A stretch of 21,278 bases of DNA from an uncultured Lachnoanaerobaculum sp. (GTDB lineage: Bacteria > Bacillota > Clostridia > Lachnospirales > Lachnospiraceae). Of the stretch, positions 14,816 through 21,278 are shown piece by piece (position 1 is the first letter of the stretch; each line of letters opens with the position of its first letter). The notes beneath the pieces were generated by a model. The model was not told where the DNA came from, did not search any database, and worked only from the letters and a program-made list of their open reading frames with translations. The stretch lies in assembly GCF_938015485.1 (NCBI RefSeq), contig NZ_CALLVU010000096.1:1-21278 (forward strand), read 5' to 3'. A program made the position numbers and the translations under genes.

Positions 14816-15563
14816 CTTTAGCCTCTCTGAACTCATGAGAAAAATGTTTGTCATAGAGCTTACTGAGTTCAAACTCATCTGCAAGGAATCTGCCTACATA
14901 TACAAGTGCCGTCTTATTTATATCGGCTTCTTTTACCTTATCTGCAATACATTCAAGAGTTGACACTATTATCTTTTGATCGGGCCAGCTTGCCTTATAT
15001 ACTACGGCAGCCGGAGTATCCTTAGGATATGAAGTCATAAGCTTTTTTGCAAGTTCATCAATACTTGCTATACTTAGAAAAATCGCCATACTTGCCTGTA
15101 TCTTTGCAAGGTTTTCAATACTTTCAGCTTCGGGAACAGGTGTTCTGCCTGCCATTCTTGTAAGAATAAGAGTCTGTGTAACTCCCGGCAGAGTAAATTC
15201 TTTTTTCATTGCGGCAGCACCTGCAAAAACGGAGCTTACCCCGGGAATTACCTCATATTCTATACCGGACTTATCAAGAGCAACCATCTGTTCTCTGATA
15301 GCGCCGTACATAGACGGATCACCTGTATGAACTCTGGCAACACTCAAACCCTTGGCGGTTGAATCAAATATAATATCAAGCACCTCGTCAAGACTTAGAG
15401 AAGCGGAGTTTATAAGCTTTGCGTCTTCTTTAATATCTGTAAATAATTCTTTGTTTACAAGAGAACCTGTATAAATAATAACATCTGAACTGTCAATAAT
15501 TCTTTTGCCCTTGACAGTCAAAAGTTCAGGATCTCCCGAGCCTGCACCTATGAAATAAAGCAT
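14802..15563 (-). CDS. cbiF: Cobalt-precorrin-4 / precorrin-4 C11-methyltransferase
   Basis: SAM-dependent methylation of C-11 of the corrin precursor; equals CobM of the aerobic route. At 253 residues it is of usual length. Seen are the tetrapyrrole-methylase motifs FIGAGSGDPELLTVKG (4-19), VIIYTGSLV, the SAM-binding VHTGDPSMYGAIREQM and EVIPGVSSVFAGAAA, and TLILTRMAGRTPVPE, which is typical of the C11 enzyme. The ATG has GGAGG six bases upstream. It overlaps cbiB by 16 bases and cobD by 14, so the three are tightly coupled. The sister methylases for C-20, C-17, C-1 and C-5/C-15 are not in the window. Confidence 0.94.
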   Translation of the reverse strand: MLYFIGAGSGDPELLTVKGKRIIDSSDVIIYTGSLVNKELFTDIKEDAKLINSASLSLDEVLDIIFDSTAKGLSVARVHTGDPSMYGAIREQMVALDKSGIEYEVIPGVSSVFAGAAAMKKEFTLPGVTQTLILTRMAGRTPVPEAESIENLAKIQASMAIFLSIASIDELAKKLMTSYPKDTPAAVVYKASWPDQKIIVSTLECIADKVKEADINKTALVYVGRFLADEFELSKLYDKHFSHEFREAKDARR

Positions 15564-16567
15564 ATTATGCCTCCAATTATTAAATTTATTATAAGCAATA
15601 CCGTGTAAGCAAAATACATAATATTGTTTACTTCTATTATATCATCAGCCTTTACGGCCGTATTACCGTCTCCGATACTTTTCTTTTTGACAAGCTTGGC
15701 GAAATAATAGGCGTCACCAAGCAGCTTGGTATCAAAAAAGCCTGCAATAATACTCTCTGTCTGCCCTGCATTCGGACTGGAATGTACATATCTGTATTTA
15801 ATAAAGGCCTGTAAAGAGTTTGTAAATGTTATAAAACTGCCTTTAACCAAAGATAATATAAATATCACAAAAAGTAATATAATGGCGGAAACTCTGGCAG
15901 GTAAGAAATTGACTATGTCGTCAAGCTTGGCAGCCGCCTTACCGATATAAAAATATTTTTCATCCTTGTAGCCTATCATGGAATCCATAGTATTTACAGT
16001 CTTATATATTATAGGAAGTACCAAGATAAGCCATATAAGTTCGGTGTTAAACGCAGCTATTATGCTTCCGAGTGTAGCATAAAACCATGGCGCAACAATA
16101 CCGTCGGACATATTTTCGGCAACAGTTTCTATAACCGCCTTTATGATATGTTCATAGTCAAGTTTGTCGGTGTCCCTGCCCACTATCATGGAGAGTGCTT
16201 TTCTTGATTTTTCTATATCATTACTCTTTATAGCATGGTACACCTTCATACTCTCAAATCTAAGTGAAGCCTTTGCAAATATTTGAAAGAACAGAAAGCT
16301 TTCCAATAAAAAGGCAAGCAAAGTATTCACCTTATATAAGAAAGTATCTATAAGATATGCCGCCCCACCCCAAATAAGGATGTTAAAAAAAACGATAAGA
16401 AAGCCTGAAAAAAGCAGTCCTGTATTCGACTTGAAAACTTTTCTGAAAAGCTTTTCAAAAGCTGAAATTGTATTACCTATAAATCTTACCATATGTGGAA
16501 AATTTTCAAAATCTCTGATAAAAAAATCCAATATAAATCCACATAAAAAAGCAAAAAAATGAATCAT
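15548..16567 (-). CDS. cbiB: Adenosylcobinamide-phosphate synthase (membrane)
   Basis: Joins adenosylcobyric acid to aminopropanol phosphate, giving adenosylcobinamide phosphate, at the cytoplasmic membrane. The 339-residue protein has several hydrophobic stretches (about 1-16, 48-70, 78-95, 165-190, 225-245 and 315-338). Family signatures are GFILDFFIRDFENFPHMVRF at the N terminus, AVIETVAENMSDGIVAPWFY, NTMDSMIGYKDEKYFYIGKA, AKLDDIVNFLPARVSA and SSPNAGQTESIIAG. The start has only a weak purine stretch (GAG) and lies six bases after the cobS stop. It supplies the step that uses the cobD product, so the two neighbouring genes form one branch. Some bacteria call it CobD; here that name is kept for the decarboxylase. 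Confidence 0.93.
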   Translation of the reverse strand: MIHFFAFLCGFILDFFIRDFENFPHMVRFIGNTISAFEKLFRKVFKSNTGLLFSGFLIVFFNILIWGGAAYLIDTFLYKVNTLLAFLLESFLFFQIFAKASLRFESMKVYHAIKSNDIEKSRKALSMIVGRDTDKLDYEHIIKAVIETVAENMSDGIVAPWFYATLGSIIAAFNTELIWLILVLPIIYKTVNTMDSMIGYKDEKYFYIGKAAAKLDDIVNFLPARVSAIILLFVIFILSLVKGSFITFTNSLQAFIKYRYVHSSPNAGQTESIIAGFFDTKLLGDAYYFAKLVKKKSIGDGNTAVKADDIIEVNNIMYFAYTVLLIINLIIGGIICFIS

Positions 16568-16573
16568 TTTACT

Positions 16574-17332
16574 CTAAGGTGCCAATGCAAGTACCAAAAC
16601 AACTACAAGCTCTGCCAGTTGCAAAAAATAGCCTGCAAGGTCACCTGTAATACCCCCAAACTCCTCAAAAGATTTTACCCTGTAAAATAAAAAGACCAAA
16701 AATGTAGCTATCGCACAAAGCAGACCGTAGTTTACACTTACCGCTATCATAGCCACACTTCCGAATCCGATAAATAAAAGCAATACTATTCTGTTGATGT
16801 AAATAAGGCTCTTATCGGCAAATTCAAAAGCCAGACCGTTGCCTCTTGCATTTTTAAATACTGTTAAAGCCAGTGCGCTGTAAGCCCTTATAAGCATATA
16901 TGCAACAGCAAGTATACATATCTTTGTAAAACTCTTTATGGACAACATACCTGCAAAGTATAAAATTATATATACAAGTCCACCGATTATAGCAAAGGCG
17001 CCTGAATTGGAGTCCTTCAGTATACTAAGTTTCTTCTCTCTTGTCTGATTTGAGCCGAGTGCGTCCATAGTATCAAGGAACCCGTCCATATGTATGCCGC
17101 CTGTATACAATATCGGAAAGCTTGTAAGTATCGCAGCCACCAAAAATTCGTTTACCTTCAATTTGCTAAAAAATATAGAAAATAAAACCAAAAAAATCCC
17201 TTCCACAATACCTACAACCGGTAAGAATAAAAGGCAATATTTCATATTTTCTTTTTTCCACTCAAAACTCCTGACCGGAAGTTTTGAGTACATGGCAAAG
17301 GTTATTGCCATCGACTTTATTACATTTATCAT
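16574..17332 (-). CDS. cobS: Adenosylcobinamide-GDP ribazoletransferase
   Basis: The last or next-to-last step of nucleotide-loop assembly: joins adenosylcobinamide-GDP with alpha-ribazole or its phosphate to form adenosylcobalamin (phosphate), in the membrane. The 252-residue protein is mostly hydrophobic, with about six or seven membrane segments. The diagnostic loop GGIHMDGFLDTMDALGSNQT, with ILKDSNSGAFAI shortly after it, carries the acidic magnesium site. Near the C terminus FGGITGDLAGYFLQLAEL is also conserved. The start lies two bases after the cobU stop with only a weak ribosome site (AGAAAG), which implies coupling. The short N terminus (SMAITFAMYSKLPV) is typical of Clostridia. Confidence 0.94.
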   Translation of the reverse strand: MINVIKSMAITFAMYSKLPVRSFEWKKENMKYCLLFLPVVGIVEGIFLVLFSIFFSKLKVNEFLVAAILTSFPILYTGGIHMDGFLDTMDALGSNQTREKKLSILKDSNSGAFAIIGGLVYIILYFAGMLSIKSFTKICILAVAYMLIRAYSALALTVFKNARGNGLAFEFADKSLIYINRIVLLLFIGFGSVAMIAVSVNYGLLCAIATFLVFLFYRVKSFEEFGGITGDLAGYFLQLAELVVVLVLALAP

Positions 17333-17334
17333 CT

Positions 17335-17853
17335 TTACTTTCTGTCATAGGGCAGTCCGTAAATCACCTCGACCACTCTATCTGCAATATCAATTATTTT
17401 TTGATGTAAAGAGAAAAGACAGTCTATAAACATATCCAATTCTTTACTTTGGTTTCTTTTTGTAGAGAAAATATCATTTCCCACAATAAAAAGAGAATTA
17501 CATCTCTTTTCAAGTTCAATTATATCAGAAAAAATTGCTTCTGTAATCTCTTTGGAGCCTGATTTCATACCGTTTTTATCAAAAATATTGTTGGAAAGCA
17601 GATTGGTCAAATCTTCAAGCAAAATATTGTCAGCACAGCTTATATTAACATTACTTAAATACTTGGGCTCTTCAACGGTGAAAAAGTTTTTATCTGCTCT
17701 TTGCTTAAGGTGCTTTTGTATCCTTTGTTTTGCATAACTTCCCATATTTTCCATTGTTGCAAGATAAATTTTATTTTCAAAACTTTTTGAAATCAACTCT
17801 TCGGCATACTCCGACTTTCCGCTTGATACACCGCCGTAAATATATACTATCAT
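17335..17853 (-). CDS. cobU: Adenosylcobinamide kinase / guanylyltransferase, divergent
   Basis: Phosphorylates adenosylcobinamide and then transfers GMP to it, making adenosylcobinamide-GDP for CobS. The 172-residue protein is slightly short. The P-loop GGVSSGKS (7-14) is present, LATMEN follows at 32-37, and the region IQKHLKQRADKNFFTVEEP holds the histidine that would be guanylylated, His48. The usual Trp in the RPxxW part is Phe. LEDLTNLLSNN is the common LVDCLTLWLSN block in altered form, and FIVGNDIF followed by the C-terminal ADRVVEVIYGLPY stand for the normal VxNEVG and AGLPV parts. The gene is thus divergent but its context, between cobT and cobS with a 4-base ATGA overlap to cobT, leaves little doubt about its role. 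Confidence 0.88.
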   Translation of the reverse strand: MIVYIYGGVSSGKSEYAEELISKSFENKIYLATMENMGSYAKQRIQKHLKQRADKNFFTVEEPKYLSNVNISCADNILLEDLTNLLSNNIFDKNGMKSGSKEITEAIFSDIIELEKRCNSLFIVGNDIFSTKRNQSKELDMFIDCLFSLHQKIIDIADRVVEVIYGLPYDRK

Positions 17854-19010
17854 ACAAATCTTTTATACTCTTCTATCTTAATATCCGAAAAACTTGCATT
17901 TTTCGTGTAAATCTCCAATACCATGTCAAGGAGCGGAAAAAGCATGGCACATCCGCTGCCCTCGCCAAGTGCCAATGAAGCATCTATAACAGGCCTTAAG
18001 CCTAAAATATCGAAGATAATGCTTGCCACAGGTTCACGACTCAGATGTGAGGCAACCATATACTCCTTACAGAGCGGATTGATAAAATACGCAAACAAAG
18101 CTGCGACCTCCGAGATTACACCGTCTATAACTATCGGCAATTTATATATACTTCCGCCGATAAAGATACCTGTAAGTGTTGCAATATCAAGTCCGCCTAA
18201 GGAAGAAAGTAAATCAAGTACAGCCAATACTCTTACACTTTTATTCTCGGACTTTATACTTTCTAAAAAAAGCTTATCTCTAAAACCGTACTTTTCTATA
18301 CACTCTTTTATAATATCTATCTTTTTCTTTAATTTGATATCGTCAAGTCCTGCACCGCGACCTGTTACATCCTCAACAGGCAAATTAAGTATGGCGGCGG
18401 AAAGTGCGGATGATGTGGTGGTATTTCCTATTCCCATCTCACCCGTACCGATAATTTTAGTCTTATTGTCTTTCAGTTCACTTACTGTGCTTATACCTGT
18501 AAGGAGTGCTCTAAGTGTGATATCAAGCGGCATTGCTTTTTCTTTTATAAAGTTGTTTGTGCCGTGCATCAGTTTGTGATTGATTACACCAAGTGAATAT
18601 ATCTCAGTATCAAGGCTGTCAATTCCCATATCAAAGACCGTCATTTTGGAGCCTGCAGCTTTTGACAGCACTGCAATACTTGAAGTTCCAAGTGCCATAC
18701 TCTTTGCAACTGCTAAGGTAACATCCTTGTCCGACTGTGATATGCCTTCTTTTACAATTCCGTTGTCCGCACACATTACTGTGATACATTTAATTGAAAT
18801 ATCAGGGATTTCACTTTCATATATCGCAGAGAGTTTTTGGAAGATTTTTTCAAACTCACCCAGACTGTCAAGCGGTTTTGCAATGCTGTCCCAGTGCTTT
18901 TTTGCCAGCTGTCTGTGACTTTGTGATGTAGGAGTTACTAAAGCTGTGAGATTTTCAAATTCAAGTAATAAATCACTTTGTATCATTGTCAAATCAGGTA
19001 GTTTATACAT
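17850..19010 (-). CDS. cobT: Nicotinate-nucleotide-dimethylbenzimidazole phosphoribosyltransferase
   Basis: Activates the lower-ligand base (DMB or another benzimidazole) to alpha-ribazole phosphate using nicotinate mononucleotide. The 386-residue protein shows SIAKPLDSLGEFE (42-54), MCADNGIVKEGISQSDKDVT (79-98), GEMGIGNTTTSSAL (190-203), VTGRGAGLDD (215-224) and the catalytic glutamate Glu350 in LALGEGSGCAMLFP. The N terminus is about 25-30 residues longer than usual. ATG 19010 nevertheless has a clear GAAAGGA seven bases upstream, so I keep it; Met9 is a possible alternative. It is the first gene of the cob operon in this window. Only 31 bases separate it from the stop of a gene of different base composition, so its own promoter and any cobalamin riboswitch are missing here. 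Confidence 0.93.
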   Translation of the reverse strand: MYKLPDLTMIQSDLLLEFENLTALVTPTSQSHRQLAKKHWDSIAKPLDSLGEFEKIFQKLSAIYESEIPDISIKCITVMCADNGIVKEGISQSDKDVTLAVAKSMALGTSSIAVLSKAAGSKMTVFDMGIDSLDTEIYSLGVINHKLMHGTNNFIKEKAMPLDITLRALLTGISTVSELKDNKTKIIGTGEMGIGNTTTSSALSAAILNLPVEDVTGRGAGLDDIKLKKKIDIIKECIEKYGFRDKLFLESIKSENKSVRVLAVLDLLSSLGGLDIATLTGIFIGGSIYKLPIVIDGVISEVAALFAYFINPLCKEYMVASHLSREPVASIIFDILGLRPVIDASLALGEGSGCAMLFPLLDMVLEIYTKNASFSDIKIEEYKRFV

Positions 19011-19041
19011 CTTTTTTCCTTTCTAAAAAAATTTAAGAAAG
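19011..19041. other. Junction between two unlike DNA segments
   Basis: Left of here the DNA is cob-operon DNA with ordinary GC for this genome; right of here it is clearly AT-richer (for example 13 G/C of 60 in 19201-19260, against 30 of 60 in 18361-18420) and encodes genes of another style. The spacer itself is almost only A and T, plus the cobT ribosome site, and has a short inverted repeat CTTTCT/AGAAAG (19019-19024 and 19036-19041). It could be an assembly joint or a recombination point. Confidence 0.5.
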
Positions 19042-19581
19042 TTAGCCCATATAATACTCGTCTATTTCACCATTAAAATTACAACAAGCATAAAACATTT
19101 TATCAACAAAAAATAATTTTTCATGCATAGCTATTGTAAAATTAGAATTTTCTTCTACCTCACTATAATCAATTACTATTTCCATATCTTCATTATCAAG
19201 CAACTTTTTAAATGCTTCTTTTGTTAAAAAATTATTCTTCATAATTTCTTCTGTATCTTCTTTTCCAATAATTTTAAGCAATTTTTTCTCCACTTCATCA
19301 ATACTATTTGTTTCATAGTAAATTTCGGCATATTCAGGCTTTATCCATTTTTCCTCATTAAACCAGTCAACAAATTCATCAGCAAACAAATTTTTACACT
19401 TTGTATCCCAGTATTCTTTCTTTTCTAAAATTTTTTCAACCATTTCTTCGACTTTTATTTCATCAATTTTCTCTTCATCAATGTCATCTTCACCATTACA
19501 GTACAATTTCATTTCTATTTCATGATTTATCCACATCACTTTACGAATATGCTCTCCATCTATGACTTCCCAATTTTTCAT
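19042..19581 (-). CDS. Acidic protein of unknown function
   Basis: I do not recognise this 179-residue protein. It is soluble, without signal peptide or membrane segment, and rich in Glu, Asp and Lys; aromatic residues, chiefly Tyr, Phe and Trp, are spread along it. It begins MKNWEVIDGEHIRKVMWINH and continues with an acidic stretch (about 30-55, DDIDEEKIDEIKVEEMVEKI). The last part (FFVDKMFYACCNFNGEIDEY) has a Cys pair. The general look resembles small DUF or immunity-type proteins that form alpha/beta folds, but that is an impression only. The ATG has AAGGAG five bases upstream and lies 17 bases after leuD, so it is co-transcribed with leucine genes. One would expect leuB next in many genomes; instead cobT DNA follows 31 bases after its stop. 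Confidence 0.7.
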   Translation of the reverse strand: MKNWEVIDGEHIRKVMWINHEIEMKLYCNGEDDIDEEKIDEIKVEEMVEKILEKKEYWDTKCKNLFADEFVDWFNEEKWIKPEYAEIYYETNSIDEVEKKLLKIIGKEDTEEIMKNNFLTKEAFKKLLDNEDMEIVIDYSEVEENSNFTIAMHEKLFFVDKMFYACCNFNGEIDEYYMG

Positions 19582-19598
19582 TTTTACTCCTTTTTTAA

Positions 19599-20174
19599 CT
19601 ACTTATGACTTTCCTCATACTTCCTAATCTCATCTTCATGCTGTAAAGTCAATCCAATTGAATCCAGTCCCTTAAGTAGTCTTTGTTTCCAGCTTTCTTC
19701 CAGCTCAAAAACATATTCTTTCCCATTCGCAATCAATTTGTTATTTTCCAAGTCAACTGTAACTTTCGCATCTCCAGGCAATTTTGATAATTCGATTCTA
19801 TCTGCTTCTGGCAATGTAATTGGCAAATGTCCGTTATTTAACCAATTCATGTAAAAAATTCCCGAATATCCTCCCGCCACGATTACATGAATTCCATAAT
19901 CTTGCAATGCCCAAGCAGCGTGTTCTCTACTCGATCCGCAACCAAAATTTTCTCCAGTAATTAAAATTGTTCCATTTTTGTATTCTGGCTTATTCAAATT
20001 AAAATCCATATTATCAGATCCATCTTCGTTATATCTCCACTCATCGAAAACATGTTTTCCAAATCCTGTTTTTTCAATACTTTTCAAGTATTGTTTTGGA
20101 ATTAATTGATCTGTATCTATGTTGTTATTCATTATTGGAACAATTGTTCCTTCATATTTTGTAAATGGTTTCAT
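19599..20174 (-). CDS. leuD: 3-isopropylmalate dehydratase small subunit
   Basis: Pairs with LeuC to isomerise 2-isopropylmalate to 3-isopropylmalate in leucine synthesis. The 191-residue product is slightly shorter than the common 200. It shows the swivel domain motifs NNIDTDQLIPKQYLKSI (17-33), GFGKHVFDEWRY (37-48) and the substrate-binding GENFGCGSSREHAAWAL (74-90), followed by YSGIFYMNWLNNGHLPI (103-119). This form, with FGKHVFDEWRY and an N-terminal KPFTKYEGTIVPI, is the bacterial aconitase-like LeuD. I chose ATG 20174 with AAGGAG six bases upstream; 31 extra in-frame residues upstream have no such site and do not look like LeuD. Codon use is markedly AT-rich compared with the cob genes. 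The sequence style suggests Fusobacteriota (Leptotrichia-like), from memory only. Confidence 0.93.
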   Translation of the reverse strand: MKPFTKYEGTIVPIMNNNIDTDQLIPKQYLKSIEKTGFGKHVFDEWRYNEDGSDNMDFNLNKPEYKNGTILITGENFGCGSSREHAAWALQDYGIHVIVAGGYSGIFYMNWLNNGHLPITLPEADRIELSKLPGDAKVTVDLENNKLIANGKEYVFELEESWKQRLLKGLDSIGLTLQHEDEIRKYEESHK

Positions 20175-20274
20175 ATTTTTCTCCTTTATTTTTATAGTTA
20201 TTTCTAAAACTCTAAAAACTACAATAAATACTGTATTTTTTATGTTTAATTTTCTTGTTTTTCTCAACTTTCTG

Positions 20275-20296
20275 ACAAGGGGTCTTGACCCCTTGT
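20275..20296. repeat. Perfect palindromic repeat, copy 1
   Basis: Arms ACAAGGGGTC (20275-20284) and GACCCCTTGT (20287-20296) around a two-base TT centre: 10 bp of perfect dyad, much more GC-rich than its surroundings. The same core recurs about 270 bases away, so it is probably a dispersed intergenic element or a terminator-like hairpin. There is no T run directly beside it on either strand. Confidence 0.65.
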
Positions 20297-20544
20297 AGTT
20301 TATAGTTTTAGGTTTTTCAATTATACATTTCAGTTTAATTTATAATCCAAGTTATGTTGTTTTACTATAAACTTTTGTAAAATCCGTTGCATCATAAGTC
20401 AATGTCAACACTGTCATTTTAAAAATTTCTAAATCATAGAAATTTGTCATTATACATAATAATAATAAAAAATAATATTTTACTAAAATTTATCAATTTT
20501 ATTTTCATAATAGACCTGTTCGGTAACTTAAGTTTTTTTATTTC

Positions 20545-20565
20545 ACAAGGGGTCAAGACCACTTG
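20545..20565. repeat. Imperfect copy 2 of the palindromic repeat
   Basis: ACAAGGGGTC (20545-20554), centre AA, then GACCACTTG (20557-20565), which is the other copy with one C-to-A change in the right arm and a different centre. It lies 84 bases downstream of the leuC stop (minus-strand sense), where it could act as a hairpin for leuC transcripts. Confidence 0.55.
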
Positions 20566-20649
20566 CCTCAGAACATTTGTTTTATGAAATCTTAAATATG
20601 TATAGTTTTCAAACATGTCTAATATATCGTTTCCTTTATACTAAAATTC

Positions 20650-21278
20650 CTATTTCACTTCATCCAATTCTCTAACATCCACAAATTTTCCATAAATTGC
20701 CGCTGCTGCTGCCATTGCTGGACTTACTAAGTGAGTTCTTGCTCCTTTTCCTTGTCTTCCTTCAAAGTTTCTGTTTGAAGTTGACGCACAGTGTTCTCCG
20801 CTTGGGATTAAGTCTGGGTTCATTCCTAAGCAAGTTGAGCATCCTGCTTCTCTCCACTCAAATCCTGCGTCTTTGAATATTTGTGCGATTCCGTTTTCTT
20901 CGGCTGCTTTTTTAACAAGTTGCGATCCTGGAACGACTACTGCTGTAATGTTTGGAGCAACTTTTTTCCCTTTTACAATTTTTGCTGCAATTTCTAAGTC
21001 TGCTAATCTTCCATTTGTGCAAGATCCGATAAATACATGTTTTAATGGAATGTCGTAAGGTGATCCTCCTGGTGTAAGTCCCATGTAGTTGTATGCTCTT
21101 TCATAGTTTACATCTTTAATTTCAGGGAATTTTTCACTTATTCCAATTCCCATTTCAGGGTTTGTTCCCCAAGTTACTTGCGGTTCAAGGTTTGAAACCT
21201 CAACTTTTATGTATTTGTCAAATGCATCTACAGAATCTGTGTACAATTCTTTCCATTCAGCCACTTTTTTATCAAATT
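20650..21278 (-). CDS. leuC: 3-isopropylmalate dehydratase large subunit, 3' part
   Basis: The C-terminal 208 residues of LeuC, cut by the right edge of the window; the frame stays open to 21278, so no start is given. LeuC carries the [4Fe-4S] cluster of isopropylmalate isomerase. Present are FIGSCTNGR and AGCSTCLGMN, which hold the three cluster cysteines, and the end of the active site in STSNRNFEGRQGKGARTHLVSP. The protein ends AAIYGKFVDVRELDEVK, a typical LeuC C terminus. About half of the usual 460-470 residues is missing. It is separated from leuD by an unusually long spacer with palindromic repeats. The DNA is GC-richer here than in the neighbouring acidic gene, as expected for a strongly conserved enzyme. 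Confidence 0.92.
   Translation of the reverse strand, partial: FDKKVAEWKELYTDSVDAFDKYIKVEVSNLEPQVTWGTNPEMGIGISEKFPEIKDVNYERAYNYMGLTPGGSPYDIPLKHVFIGSCTNGRLADLEIAAKIVKGKKVAPNITAVVVPGSQLVKKAAEENGIAQIFKDAGFEWREAGCSTCLGMNPDLIPSGEHCASTSNRNFEGRQGKGARTHLVSPAMAAAAAIYGKFVDVRELDEVK

Larger units (their letters stand above)
20175..20649. other. Noncoding spacer between leuC and leuD
   Basis: A 475-base, very AT-rich stretch with no convincing gene. A 60-codon frame at 20434-20616 has no ribosome site and crosses a repeat. It holds two copies of a palindromic repeat (listed separately). A weak minus-strand promoter pattern, TTGACT (20402-20397), 17 bases, TACAAA (20379-20374), could serve leuD. leuC and leuD are normally adjacent, so a gap this large is unusual. 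Confidence 0.5.

Noticed and set aside
17923..18579. Long 218-codon plus-strand frame over cobT
   Set aside because: Fully antisense to the well-supported cobT gene, with no ribosome site and no recognisable domain.
19011..19041. Cobalamin riboswitch upstream of cobT
   Set aside because: Only 31 bases lie between cobT and the next gene, far too short for the roughly 200-base B12 element, and no B12-box-like sequence was seen there.
20505..20535. Stretch containing TAGACCTGTTCGGTAAC, which reminded me of insertion-sequence ends
   Set aside because: No matching inverted partner, transposase fragment or target duplication is visible in the window; the resemblance is from memory only.
20434..20616. 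60-codon minus-strand frame between leuC and leuD
   Set aside because: No ribosome binding site, runs through the palindromic repeat, and the predicted peptide has no gene-like features; the surrounding sequence reads as noncoding.
1..21278. CRISPR arrays, tRNA or rRNA genes, phage or transposase genes
   Set aside because: Read through for regularly spaced repeats, cloverleaf-like segments and typical motifs; none seen.

Overview
The window reads as low-GC Firmicutes (Bacillota) DNA for about its first 19.0 kb. The gene families, AGGAGG-type ribosome binding sites, a Rex-type redox operator, a DUF4250 protein and a CAP/choline-binding-type secreted protein point to Lachnospiraceae. An oral genus such as Lachnoanaerobaculum is my best guess, from memory of the families rather than from a search. 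The last 2.2 kb (about 19,040 to the right edge) is different: more AT-rich, with different codon use and a leucine-biosynthesis block that I associate with Fusobacteriota such as Leptotrichia. The change falls within about 30 bases, directly upstream of cobT.

Layout. Positions 63-2190 (minus strand) hold an ABC-F ATPase with a TTG start and a tiny two-helix membrane protein coupled to its 3' end. A divergent control region (2191-2371) follows. It contains a near-consensus sigma-A promoter (TTGACA-17-TATACT) with a Rex-like operator over the predicted transcription start. Positions 2372-8215 (plus strand) hold rex-acpS-nnrD-alr, a CNNM/CorC-type transporter-like protein and a MATE exporter, tightly packed and probably one main operon. 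yebC, a DUF4250 protein and a very AT-rich membrane protein (8262-9569) follow from their own promoter. Hairpins at 9585-9613 and 9691-9715 separate them from a convergent gene. That gene (9754-11388, minus) encodes a secreted CAP-domain protein with a Gly/Ser linker and wall-binding aromatic repeats, behind a strong promoter and an unusual nested dyad.

Positions 11607-19010 (minus) form a compact cobalamin operon, transcribed cobT-cobU-cobS-cbiB-cobM/cbiF-cobD-cbiP-cbiC and closed by an intrinsic terminator. It covers nucleotide-loop assembly, the aminopropanol branch, side-chain amidation and two corrin-ring steps. The other ring-building genes must lie elsewhere. No promoter or cobalamin riboswitch precedes cobT inside the window, because the foreign-looking segment starts 31 bases upstream. 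That segment (minus) holds the 3' part of leuC, leuD and an acidic protein of unknown function, plus palindromic intergenic repeats.

The main functional theme of the left half is redox and NAD homeostasis: a NADH-sensing repressor is co-transcribed with the enzyme that repairs damaged (hydrated) NAD(P)H. The main caution is the junction near 19,011-19,041, which looks like either a chimeric contig or recent transfer that separated the cob operon from its leader.
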